From NCBI GenBank assembly GCA_902555985.1, contig CACDUI010000002.1, positions 62,001 through 126,000 of the forward strand: a stretch of DNA of 64,000 nt, read 5' to 3'. Source of the stretch: an uncultured Candidatus Actinomarina sp. Lineage in GTDB: Bacteria; Actinomycetota; Acidimicrobiia; Actinomarinales; Actinomarinaceae. A model generated the notes under the pieces. It was not told where the DNA came from. It made no database searches and saw only the letters and a program-made list of their open reading frames with translations. Each line of letters opens with the position of its first letter. Position 1 is the stretch's first letter. Below are positions 41,168-48,726 of this stretch, piece after piece. The position numbers and the translations under genes were made by a program.

Positions 41168-42992
41168 TATCTCATTTCTAAGAATAAGACCGTGCGATAA
41201 CGATAATGAAATATATTTAAATTCTAGAAAAAAAGAGGGTACTTCGGGATTCTTATTAAAGGAAGAATTAAATCTTAATTTAAATCAAATACATAAAAAG
41301 GGTTTTCAAACTTTATCAAAAAATTTAGAAGATGATTCTGATGTATGGTTGATTAAAGATGATAATTGGAAAAATTTTAAAGAGATTAATCCAAAAAGAT
41401 TAATTTACTTATTCAAAAACAATAAGGAGAGTGCACTTGAAGTTATAGATAGATTAAGTCCTCATACAATATTGATATCAAAAACAACAGATTTAGATTT
41501 TATAAAATCAATTAATACAAAAGTTAACTTCATGACATCTGTATATGTAGACACAATTGAAGATGCAATTAAATTTATAAGTAGTGGTGTCTCAGACCTT
41601 CTACTAAGAGATTGGAGTTCTGAGCAAATTGAAGAACTGCAAGAAGTTGAAGGTTTAAATCTTTACGAAAGAACTCTTTTATCTCCAATATTTTCTGTTG
41701 ATGAGGCTAGAAATGAATTTGATAAAGAGAGATATTTCAGATATCTGAATACAAGAAATGTCCGAGGCTTTAGAAGAGAATATACAGAATGGTCACCGGG
41801 TAGTGGAAAAAATATCCCTAAATTAAACAATTTTGTATTTAATAATAAGAGCCAAATCTATCATTCTGATGTAGACGCAATATTAAAAAGTGTATTAGAT
41901 GGTTACCAAATATCGGATGAAGAACTCAAACTACTTTTTAATACAGCTGGCGAAAAAATAAATGATATAGCAAATGTTGCTAATCATTTAAATTTTATCA
42001 AAAATGGAAATAATGTAACTTACGTCATCAATCGAAATATAAATTATACAAATCAGTGTTATTACAAATGTGGTTTTTGTGGATTCTCTAAAGGTCCAAA
42101 TAGCTTGAATCTTAAAGAAAAACCATACTCTATAGACATTGAAGAAGTGGTAGCAAGGTCTTCTGAAGCATTTGAGATGGGTGCATCAGAGGTTTGTTTA
42201 CAGGGAGGAATACACCCAGATTACACTGGAGAATTCTATTTAAAAATGGTCAGAGATATAAAAGATGCAGTCCCTGACATGCACATACATGGCTTTACTC
42301 CTCTAGAAATATGGCAAGGTGCAGAAACTATCAATATGGGGATAGAGGAATATTTAAAACTACTTAAAACTGCTGGACTAAATACATTGCCTGGCACAGC
42401 TGCAGAGATACTTGATGACAGAGTAAGAAAATTTTTATGTCCAGATAAAATAACATCAGCTCAGTGGGCTTATGTTATGGAAGTTGCTCATAGTTTAGGA
42501 ATTAAATCTACAGCAACAATTATGTTTGGCCATATAGATGATATAGATTCTTGGGTAAATCATTTTTCATTAATTAGGAATATACAAAAAAATACTGGCG
42601 GATTTACTGAAGTAGTTCCTCTTCCTTTTGTCCATATGGGTTCGCCAATATATCTACAAGGCAAGAGTATGCCGGGTCCAACTTGGGATGAAGTAATTCT
42701 TGTACATTCTCTTGCTCGGATTTATTTTGCAAATGTTATCGACAACATTCAAGCTAGTTGGGTTAAGTTAGGACATGATGGTGCAGGTAAGCTTCTTCAT
42801 GCTGGAGTGAACGATCTTGGTGGAACCCTCATAAATGAAAACATAAGTAGGGCATCAGGTGCTGATCATGGTCAAGAGACAACACAAAATGAATTTATTC
42901 AAATAATTAAATCAAATAATAAAAATCCTGTTTTAAGAAATACGCTTTATACAGATTTAAAAGAAACAAAAAGTATTTTAGAAAATAGATGA
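41157..42992 (+). CDS. cofH: FO synthase subunit CofH with extra N-terminal domain
   Basis: 611 residues from ATG 41157 (a TTG at 41106 would add 17). The CofH domain starts near residue 260: TYVINRNINYTNQCYYKCGFC with the Cys-x3-Cys-x2-Cys of radical-SAM enzymes, then VPLPFVHMGSPIYLQ and NDLGGTLINENISRASG. Residues 1-215 are additional; I see an alpha/beta pattern (RLSPHTILISKTTDLDFI, VYVDTIEDAIKFISSGVSDLL) that could be half a TIM barrel. Domain identity unknown. It overlaps cofG by 11 nt and trmD by 4 nt. Confidence 0.92.
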   Translation: MNHNISFLRIRPCDNDNEIYLNSRKKEGTSGFLLKEELNLNLNQIHKKGFQTLSKNLEDDSDVWLIKDDNWKNFKEINPKRLIYLFKNNKESALEVIDRLSPHTILISKTTDLDFIKSINTKVNFMTSVYVDTIEDAIKFISSGVSDLLLRDWSSEQIEELQEVEGLNLYERTLLSPIFSVDEARNEFDKERYFRYLNTRNVRGFRREYTEWSPGSGKNIPKLNNFVFNNKSQIYHSDVDAILKSVLDGYQISDEELKLLFNTAGEKINDIANVANHLNFIKNGNNVTYVINRNINYTNQCYYKCGFCGFSKGPNSLNLKEKPYSIDIEEVVARSSEAFEMGASEVCLQGGIHPDYTGEFYLKMVRDIKDAVPDMHIHGFTPLEIWQGAETINMGIEEYLKLLKTAGLNTLPGTAAEILDDRVRKFLCPDKITSAQWAYVMEVAHSLGIKSTATIMFGHIDDIDSWVNHFSLIRNIQKNTGGFTEVVPLPFVHMGSPIYLQGKSMPGPTWDEVILVHSLARIYFANVIDNIQASWVKLGHDGAGKLLHAGVNDLGGTLINENISRASGADHGQETTQNEFIQIIKSNNKNPVLRNTLYTDLKETKSILENR

Positions 42993-43624
42993 ATTTATTT
43001 AATGTAATTACACTGTTTCCAAACCTTATAGATGAGTGGAAAAATACCGGCATTATTTCTCAAGCAATAAAAAATAACATTATAGAAATCAACTCTGTAA
43101 ATCTTAGAGATTATGGTACTGGATCTTATAAACAAGTTGATGATGCCCCATATGGGGGAGGCCCGGGAATGGTATTAATGCCGGAGCCATTAGATAATGC
43201 AATTAATTCCACAAATGTAAATATTAATGTTTTTTTAACTCCCTCTGGAGCAGAGTTGGATGAATCTTTGATTAGTGAATTACTTGAGTTTGAATCAATT
43301 AATTTAATATGTGGAAGGTATGAGGGATTTGATCAGAGGATTTTAGACTTACACTCTGATTATGAAGTTTCTGTTGGAAAATCAGTTGTTTCAGGAGGCG
43401 AAGTTCCAGCAATGTATTTACTTGAAGCACTAATTAGGAGAATTCCAGATGTATTAGGAAATCCAGAATCTCTTATCAATGAGACTTTTACAGACAACAA
43501 AGTTGATTATCCTGTTTACACAAGGCCTGAAAAATATAAAAATTTAGAAGTTCCTGATGTACTATTATCTGGAAATCACCAAAAAATAGATGAGTGGAAA
43601 AAGAATAATTTAAAAGACATATAA
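42989..43624 (+). CDS. trmD: tRNA (guanine(37)-N1)-methyltransferase
   Basis: 211 residues, shorter than E. coli TrmD (255) mainly in the C-terminal extension. The SPOUT-knot motifs are clear: DAPYGGGPGMVLMPEPL, ICGRYEGFDQRILDL and SGGEVPAMYLLEALIRR, then YTRPEKYKNLEVPDVLLSG. It methylates G37 of tRNA, preventing frameshifting. It overlaps cofH by 4 nt and is 37 nt before rplS. Normally trmD follows rimM directly; about 6 kb has been inserted between them. Confidence 0.95.
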   Translation: MNLFNVITLFPNLIDEWKNTGIISQAIKNNIIEINSVNLRDYGTGSYKQVDDAPYGGGPGMVLMPEPLDNAINSTNVNINVFLTPSGAELDESLISELLEFESINLICGRYEGFDQRILDLHSDYEVSVGKSVVSGGEVPAMYLLEALIRRIPDVLGNPESLINETFTDNKVDYPVYTRPEKYKNLEVPDVLLSGNHQKIDEWKKNNLKDI

Positions 43625-43638
43625 TCTAAATTTACTTA

Positions 43639-43644
43639 TATAAT
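43639..43644 (+). promoter_or_regulatory. -10 box TATAAT before rplS
   Basis: A perfect TATAAT 18 bp before the rplS start, with GGAG as ribosome binding site between them. It suggests separate initiation for the rplS-lepB-rnhB part. Confidence 0.4.
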
Positions 43645-43661
43645 TCTCAACTGGAGTAACT

Positions 43662-44006
43662 ATGGACTTAATTAAAAGCATTGAAAATGACTATCTAAAA
43701 GAAGAATTACCATCCTTTAATTCTGGAGATAGCATTAAAGTTAATGTAAAAGTTTCTGAAGGTAATAGAGAACGTATTCAAACATTCGAAGGTGTAATCA
43801 TCGCAATAAATGGCGTAGGGGTAAACAAAACTATTACTGTAAGAAAACTTTCATTTGGTGTTGGGGTGGAAAGAATATTTCCCGTTCACGCACCGATTGT
43901 TGACTCAATTGAAGTTATTAGAAAAGGTAAAGTTAGACGCTCAAAGCTTTATTATCTCCGTGATCGTGTTGGTAAATCTGCAAAAATAAAAGAAGATCGA
44001 AATTAA
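43662..44006 (+). CDS. rplS: 50S ribosomal protein L19
   Basis: 114 residues. [39 protein letters not shown] and [18 protein letters not shown] are L19 hallmarks. The ATG at 43662 has GGAG at good spacing. The TAA at 44004-44006 is followed in the same frame by the lepB coding sequence with no ordinary start codon, which is unusual (see lepB). Confidence 0.97.
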   Translation: MDLIKSIENDYLKEELPSFNSGDSIKVNVKVSEGNRERIQTFEGVIIAINGVGVNKTITVRKLSFGVGVERIFPVHAPIVDSIEVIRKGKVRRSKLYYLRDRVGKSAKIKEDRN

Positions 44007-44015
44007 ACTAGCCTC

Positions 44016-44603
44016 ATTATAAAAAAATTTTTTAAAACACTATTTACAATTTTTTTAGCTATTGCAGCAGCTACATTAGTTAGAACTTTTTTAATTCAAG
44101 TTTATTATATTCCTTCTTCATCAATGGAGCCAACATTACAAGTAGATGACAGAGTTTTAGTTCTTAAGAATACTTTTATTGAAGCAGACATCTCGTCAGG
44201 CGATATTGTTGTTTTCTACAGCCCACAGACACAATTTAAAGAGGATTATTTTGAAGAATTTGTGGAATCTGTTCAAATATGGAAATTAAGAAATGATGAC
44301 ACATATTTAAACACTGCATTGATCAAAAGAGTTGTAGGCAATAGTGGGGATGAAGTAACTGTTAAAGAATCTGGAGAGGTTTTTGTAAACGGAAACAGGT
44401 TTACAGTTTTAAATATAAATGAAGGGCGTAATTTTAAGGAACAGACATATATTGTCCCTGCAAATGAAATATTTGTCCTAGGTGATAATAGAATAAACAG
44501 CCAGGACTCAAGGTATATTGGAACAATACCAAATAAAAATATTGTGGGAAAAGCAATATATGTAATCTTTCCATTCGACAATTTTAAAAAAATAGATGAT
44601 TGA
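44016..44603 (+). CDS. lepB: signal peptidase I, non-AUG start
   Basis: From ATT 44016 the frame gives 195 residues: a Lys-rich start (KKFFKTLF), one membrane helix, then IPSSSMEPTL with the catalytic Ser at about 36, and LIKRVVGNSGDEV with the catalytic Lys. The first ATG (44124) lies immediately after the catalytic Ser, so it cannot be the start of an active enzyme. Between the rplS stop and 44124 there is no ATG, GTG or TTG in frame. ATT 44016 or ATA 44019 must initiate, or ribosomes read through the rplS stop in the same frame. LepB releases exported proteins. It overlaps rnhB by 8 nt. Confidence 0.85.
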   Translation: MIKKFFKTLFTIFLAIAAATLVRTFLIQVYYIPSSSMEPTLQVDDRVLVLKNTFIEADISSGDIVVFYSPQTQFKEDYFEEFVESVQIWKLRNDDTYLNTALIKRVVGNSGDEVTVKESGEVFVNGNRFTVLNINEGRNFKEQTYIVPANEIFVLGDNRINSQDSRYIGTIPNKNIVGKAIYVIFPFDNFKKIDD

Positions 44604-45183
44604 AGACAAAATTTGGGAAAAAGATCCTGAAAAATATATCATAGGGTCTGATGAAGTTGGAAGAGGTTCTTTTGCTGGCCCAATTTGTGCTTCAGCTGTA
44701 AAAATTAACCATAAGCAACTTCATTTGCTTGATAGTGTAAAAGATTCAAAAAAATTAAGTGCAAAAAAAAGAGAAGAAATATACGAAATAGTTATTAAAA
44801 ACAATATTGAATTTTCTTTTGAGGAGGCTTCAAATACATACATTGATAACTTTGGAATAAAAAATGCTAATGAAAAGGTATTAAATGATTCAATTTCGAG
44901 ACTTTACACAGGTGGAGAAGTTGTTTATGTTGATCATTTTAAAATAAAAAACTTTAATGCTATATCAGTCATAAGGGGAGAAGATAATTGCCGTGCAATT
45001 GCTTTAGCTAGTATTGTTGCAAAAGTTTTAAGAGATAAGCTTATGGTTGATTTCTCTATGGATTTCCCCGAATACTCTCTTGATAAAAATAAAGGATATG
45101 GAACTAAAGAACATAGGCAGGCAATATTTAATTATGGATTGTCAGAGATACATAGAAAATCGTTTAGTTTAAAGCCCATATAA
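44596..45183 (+). CDS. rnhB: ribonuclease HII
   Basis: 195 residues. The acidic active site is in IIGSDEVGRGSFAGPIC and VDHFKIKN, with KVLRDKLMVDFS later and GYGTKEHRQAIFNYG near the end, all typical. RNase HII nicks RNA in RNA-DNA hybrids and single ribonucleotides. It overlaps lepB by 8 nt, the usual order in Actinobacteria, and its 3' end overlaps a convergent 35-residue ORF by 20 bp. Confidence 0.95.
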   Translation: MIEDKIWEKDPEKYIIGSDEVGRGSFAGPICASAVKINHKQLHLLDSVKDSKKLSAKKREEIYEIVIKNNIEFSFEEASNTYIDNFGIKNANEKVLNDSISRLYTGGEVVYVDHFKIKNFNAISVIRGEDNCRAIALASIVAKVLRDKLMVDFSMDFPEYSLDKNKGYGTKEHRQAIFNYGLSEIHRKSFSLKPI

Positions 45184-45271
45184 TAACGATAACTGTCAGT
45201 ATGAGTGCTGCAATGATATTTAAGTAGTCAGTTTTATTAGCTTTGTATGGTTTATTTGGATCAAATCCCAT
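45164..45271 (-). CDS. 35-residue single-pass membrane protein
   Basis: ATG 45271 opens a 35-codon frame. The N-terminus MGFDPNKPYKANKTDYLNI is hydrophilic and Pro/Lys-rich, then IAALILTVIVIIWALN spans the membrane. TAGAAT lies six bases before the ATG (45283-45278, minus strand), the leaderless spacing found throughout this window. I recall similar MGFDPN(K/R)P-type membrane microproteins near rnhB in Actinobacteria, but cannot check it. It overlaps the 3' end of rnhB by 20 bp on the other strand. Function unknown. Confidence 0.55.
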   Translation of the reverse strand: MGFDPNKPYKANKTDYLNIIAALILTVIVIIWALN

Positions 45272-45277
45272 ACTTAC

Positions 45278-45283
45278 ATTCTA
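45278..45283 (-). promoter_or_regulatory. -10 box TAGAAT of the 35-residue membrane ORF
   Basis: Minus-strand TAGAAT, six bases, then ATG 45271; no Shine-Dalgarno sequence. Confidence 0.45.
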
Positions 45284-45296
45284 AATTAAAATATAT

Positions 45297-45302
45297 TAAA
45301 CT
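45297..45302 (+). promoter_or_regulatory. -10 box TAAACT, leaderless promoter of the PaaG-like gene
   Basis: TAAACT, six bases, then ATG 45309. It lies 14 bp from the oppositely directed TAGAAT box. Confidence 0.4.
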
Positions 45303-45308
45303 CTAAAT

Positions 45309-46064
45309 ATGGTTTTAGAAACAGAAAGTATTAACAGTACTAAATTTATTCAATTTAATGACATAGAATCATTAAACGCAGTAGGTGCTGATGATTGGAA
45401 AGCACTAAAAAAAGAAATAGAATCTTTTGAAAAAAGTGAGCTTAAGTATCTTGTCATAAGACATATAAATGGAAATTACTCAGCTGGTGCTCAGCTAGGT
45501 GAAAATATAAATGCATTAATGCAAGATGTATCAAATGCGGCTGAAGCATTATGGAATTGTAAAAAACCAGTTATATCTCTAGTTGATGGAATTGCCGCTG
45601 GTGCAGGATCTAATATGATGTTGTTAAGTGATTTTATAATTGCTACTCCTGAAACTAGATTTATAGAAGTTTTTGTTAGAAGAGGATTAGTTGTTGATTT
45701 TGGTGGATCATGGGTATTACCTAGAATTATTGGTATCCAAAAAGCAAAATCACTAATGATGACAGGAAATGAAATTAATGGAGATGAGTTAAATAATTTA
45801 GGTATTCTTTACAAATTATGTAACCGCGAGGATATGGATGACGAGTTTAATTCTTTAATTGAATCCTTAGATAAGCAAAGTTTTATTTCAATATGTATGG
45901 TTAAGCAACAAATTAGAGAAGGCTTAGATAAAACATTTTCTGAATCTCTTGATTTAGAAACAGTTAATCAAAATAAAAGATTTCTACATTCAGATGCTGC
46001 AGAAGGAATGTCAGCATTTCTTGAAAAAAGGGCCCCGAATTATAAAAATACATTAGATGAATAA
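45309..46064 (+). CDS. enoyl-CoA hydratase/isomerase family protein, PaaG-like
   Basis: 251 residues of the crotonase fold. The oxyanion region GNYSAGAQLGENI and GIAAGAGSNMMLLSDFIIA are recognisable. By eye alignment the two hydratase glutamates (rat ECH Glu144 and Glu164) are replaced by Asn and Phe, whereas LVVDFGGSWVLPRIIG retains the Asp of PaaG-type isomerases. It is thus more likely an isomerase than a crotonase. Substrate is unknown. It is a single gene by strand and spacing; the next gene is 71 nt downstream. Confidence 0.85.
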   Translation: MVLETESINSTKFIQFNDIESLNAVGADDWKALKKEIESFEKSELKYLVIRHINGNYSAGAQLGENINALMQDVSNAAEALWNCKKPVISLVDGIAAGAGSNMMLLSDFIIATPETRFIEVFVRRGLVVDFGGSWVLPRIIGIQKAKSLMMTGNEINGDELNNLGILYKLCNREDMDDEFNSLIESLDKQSFISICMVKQQIREGLDKTFSESLDLETVNQNKRFLHSDAAEGMSAFLEKRAPNYKNTLDE

Positions 46065-46135
46065 TAAAAATTTATAATTATTCATTTATATGTATTCTTA
46101 TGCAATAATCAATACGTAAGATAACGGAGGTTTAA

Positions 46136-47023
46136 TTGAAAAATAAGAAATCACTCCTATTAATTTTTGTTCTCGCATTAGTTGCGACTGCCTGTGGTGG
46201 TGGCTCAGCAACACCTTGTGATGAAGTAGAAATTACAACTGGAGAAAATGGTTTACCAGATCTTGATGGATGTGAGTTCACATTTGCTGTTGAGAATGCG
46301 TACTTACCATTTAATTATATCGATGCAGCTGATGGCGTAGCAAAAGGTTGGGACTATGATGTCTTTAACCATATGGGCGAATTAATGAATTTCGTACCAG
46401 TTTATGTACCAGCAGCATGGGATGGAATGATCCAAGCAGTTGCTGACGGTCAATTCATGGTTGCAGGTGACGGAATCACTATAACTGCTGAAAGAGATGA
46501 AATTATTGATTTTTCAGATGGATATATTAATTTAGCACAAAGAGTACTTGTAGCAGCAGGAAACACTGATATTACAAGTATTGATGATCTTAAAAATGGC
46601 GACTATACAGTAGCTACACAAAAAGGTACAACAAACTATGAGTTTGCAGTCTCTGAGCTTGGTGAAGATAAAGTAAAAGCTTTTGATGACTTCAACTTTG
46701 CTATCCAAGCTGTTATTTCTGGTGATGCAGATGCATCAATCATTGATGAAACAGCTGGACTAGGATACATGGGAGCTAATAAAGACCAAGTAAAATTGGT
46801 TGGTGGCGATCTAACTTCAGAGCAACTTGGTTTTGCATTTCCTAATGGAAGCGCATTAGTTGATGTAGTTAATCAAGGATTAGCAGCTATGAAAGACAGT
46901 GGAAAATTAGCTGAAATTAATGCTAAGTTTTTCTCACCTGACTTTTCAGTAACTTATGATGATATCGCTGAATGTGATGAAAACATTCCTGCAGAATATC
47001 TACCAGAGGATTGCGAAGTATAA
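46136..47023 (+). CDS. ABC transporter substrate-binding lipoprotein, family 3 (polar amino acid type)
   Basis: 295 residues. A type II signal peptide ends in the lipobox VATAC (Cys20). The mature part shows family 3 segments: AVENAYLPFNYIDAADG, AAWDGMIQAVADGQF, ITITAERDEIIDFSDGY. Two extra Cys pairs flank the domain (CDEV...DGCEF and CDEN...EDCEV) and may form disulfides. The start is TTG 46136, chosen because GGAGG sits five bases before it. The permease gene follows behind a strong hairpin. It likely captures amino acids at the outer membrane face. Confidence 0.92.
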   Translation: MKNKKSLLLIFVLALVATACGGGSATPCDEVEITTGENGLPDLDGCEFTFAVENAYLPFNYIDAADGVAKGWDYDVFNHMGELMNFVPVYVPAAWDGMIQAVADGQFMVAGDGITITAERDEIIDFSDGYINLAQRVLVAAGNTDITSIDDLKNGDYTVATQKGTTNYEFAVSELGEDKVKAFDDFNFAIQAVISGDADASIIDETAGLGYMGANKDQVKLVGGDLTSEQLGFAFPNGSALVDVVNQGLAAMKDSGKLAEINAKFFSPDFSVTYDDIAECDENIPAEYLPEDCEV

Positions 47024-47052
47024 GTAAGAAACAACTTAATATATAAATTTGT

Positions 47053-47078
47053 AATAGGCACGGAAAACCGTGCCTATT
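47053..47078 (+). promoter_or_regulatory. 11-bp perfect hairpin between binding-protein and permease genes
   Basis: AATAGGCACGG, loop AAAA, CCGTGCCTATT. No T-run follows, so it is more likely an mRNA-stabilising or attenuating element that lowers permease expression relative to the binding protein than a full terminator. Confidence 0.7.
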
Positions 47079-47096
47079 GCTTTAATATGGGTACAA

Positions 47097-47852
47097 ATGA
47101 AATTAAAAAATCTTCTTAAACCAGACAATTGGTGGATTCTAATTTTAAGTGGCGTAATAGCTTATATGTTATTCATGATTTATTCTGAACCAGAATACAA
47201 CAAAGCTTTTAATTTTATTCTTCCTGGTCTCACAATAACTTTCTTATCAACCCTGATATCCTTTGTAGTTGCATTATTTCTTGGTTTAATTTCAGGCATT
47301 GGAAGGATATCTAAAAATAAATTTGCAAGCACAATCTCTAGAACATACATTGAATTTATTCGTGGTGTTCCAGTTCTTATTCTTATTTTTACAATCGCTT
47401 TTGTGGTTGTTGTGAGAGGTGCTGAATTATTCAATATTAATAATGGAAATGTACCCATGTTAGTTAGAGCAATTATTGCTCTCTCTGTATTTTATGGTGC
47501 ATATATAGCCGAAGTATTTAGAGCTGGTATAGAATCTGTACCAGTAGGCCAGAGAGAGGGTGGTGCATCCTTAGGACTATCTGATAGACAAGTTATGAGA
47601 CATATTGTATTACCTCAGGCTTTTCGCAACATGCTTCCAGCACTTGGAAATGACTTTATTTCAATGATGAAGGATTCATCTCTATTGTCAGTATTGGCCG
47701 TAGAGGATCTTACATACAGAGGAAGACTGTATTCCGGAAGTACATTTAGATTTGCTGAAACTTACCTTGTTCTTACTGTGATGTATTTGATTATTACACT
47801 TATACTTTCTGGACTACAGAGAAGGCTTGAGAAAAGACTTGAATCTAAATAA
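47097..47852 (+). CDS. amino-acid ABC transporter permease (HisM/GlnP type)
   Basis: 251 residues from ATG 47097. About five transmembrane helices, with FILPGLTITFLSTLISF near the start and the EAA loop VPVGQREGGASLGLSDRQ (contact with the ATPase) near residue 150. A GTG at 47070 in the same frame lies inside the hairpin and is less likely. The matching ATP-binding protein is not present in this window. It partly overlaps the recombinase start region downstream. Confidence 0.93.
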   Translation: MKLKNLLKPDNWWILILSGVIAYMLFMIYSEPEYNKAFNFILPGLTITFLSTLISFVVALFLGLISGIGRISKNKFASTISRTYIEFIRGVPVLILIFTIAFVVVVRGAELFNINNGNVPMLVRAIIALSVFYGAYIAEVFRAGIESVPVGQREGGASLGLSDRQVMRHIVLPQAFRNMLPALGNDFISMMKDSSLLSVLAVEDLTYRGRLYSGSTFRFAETYLVLTVMYLIITLILSGLQRRLEKRLESK

Positions 47853-48696
47853 CAAGAACGATCAAGTAGAGATTTTAAATCAGTATTTAGATTCTCTTGA
47901 AAAAATAAAAAATTATTCCCCCAACACTGTTAAGTCATACAAAAATGATATTTTACAATATTTAAAAGAAGAAATTGTTTTAGGAGAATTTGCGAAGTTT
48001 TTAAAAATCTGTTCTAAAAAGGAATATTCTAAATCAACAATTAATAGAAAAATTACATCAATAAAAACTTTTTTAAACTGGTGTATTGAAAAAAATTATT
48101 TAAACAGCTCTGCGCTAAAGTCTGTTAAAAATTTAAAAAATGAAAAAAAACTTCCAAATGTACTCACAGCTAATTATATAAATGAATTGCTAGATGGTTT
48201 ACCAACAAGCGATGCCAAAGGCTTAAGAGATAAGGCGATCCTTGAAATTATGTACTCTTCAGGATTAAGGGTGAGCGAGGTCAGCAATCTCAAACTTAAA
48301 AATTTTAAAAAAAATAAATCTATAAAAGTATTAGGTAAAGGAAATAAAGAAAGGGTTCTTCCAATAACTTCTAGAGCATATGATTCAGTAAATAAATATA
48401 TTGAAAATTCAAGAAATATTTTTGTAAATGAAAAATCAAAATCTTATCTATTCCTCGGCATTAGAGGGGGACAACTAAGTGACAGAGAAATAAGAAGAAT
48501 TGTAAAACTAAGAGCTGGAACATTTCCTCATAGCTTACGACACACTTTTGCAACACACCTTTTAGACGGCGGTGCAGACTTAAGAATAGTTCAAGAATTA
48601 CTCGGCCATAATGACCCTAGTACAACACAAATATATACACATGTTTCGAAAAAGCAGATGAAAAAAAAATATGAACAATCTCATCCAAGGGGTTGA
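47827..48696 (+). CDS. xerC: tyrosine recombinase XerC/XerD
   Basis: 289 residues. An N-terminal SAM-like DNA-binding domain (YSPNTVKSYKNDILQYL) precedes the catalytic domain with Arg in SSGLRVSEVSNLKL, Lys in VLGKGNKERVLPI, HSLRHTFATHLL and GHNDPSTTQIYTHV (His, Arg, His, Tyr). The location just upstream of rpsB matches xerC in Actinobacteria. It likely resolves chromosome dimers at dif. The start may be TTG 47827 or the TTG at 47839. No dif site was identified in this window. Confidence 0.9.
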   Translation: MRKDLNLNNKNDQVEILNQYLDSLEKIKNYSPNTVKSYKNDILQYLKEEIVLGEFAKFLKICSKKEYSKSTINRKITSIKTFLNWCIEKNYLNSSALKSVKNLKNEKKLPNVLTANYINELLDGLPTSDAKGLRDKAILEIMYSSGLRVSEVSNLKLKNFKKNKSIKVLGKGNKERVLPITSRAYDSVNKYIENSRNIFVNEKSKSYLFLGIRGGQLSDREIRRIVKLRAGTFPHSLRHTFATHLLDGGADLRIVQELLGHNDPSTTQIYTHVSKKQMKKKYEQSHPRG

Positions 48697-48726
48697 ATAA
48701 TATTGCATTGGTATTAGAATTTTATA

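Noticed and set aside
44124-44603. ATG 44124 as the start of signal peptidase I
   Set aside because: It would begin just after the catalytic Ser and remove the membrane anchor; the frame is clearly coding upstream to 44016.
47070-47096. GTG 47070 as the start of the ABC permease
   Set aside because: It falls inside the 11-bp hairpin and adds residues not typical of the family; ATG 47097 fits better.
47827-48696. Tyrosine recombinase as an integrase of a mobile element
   Set aside because: It has the housekeeping position before rpsB, normal base composition and no attachment repeats, so XerC/D is the better call.
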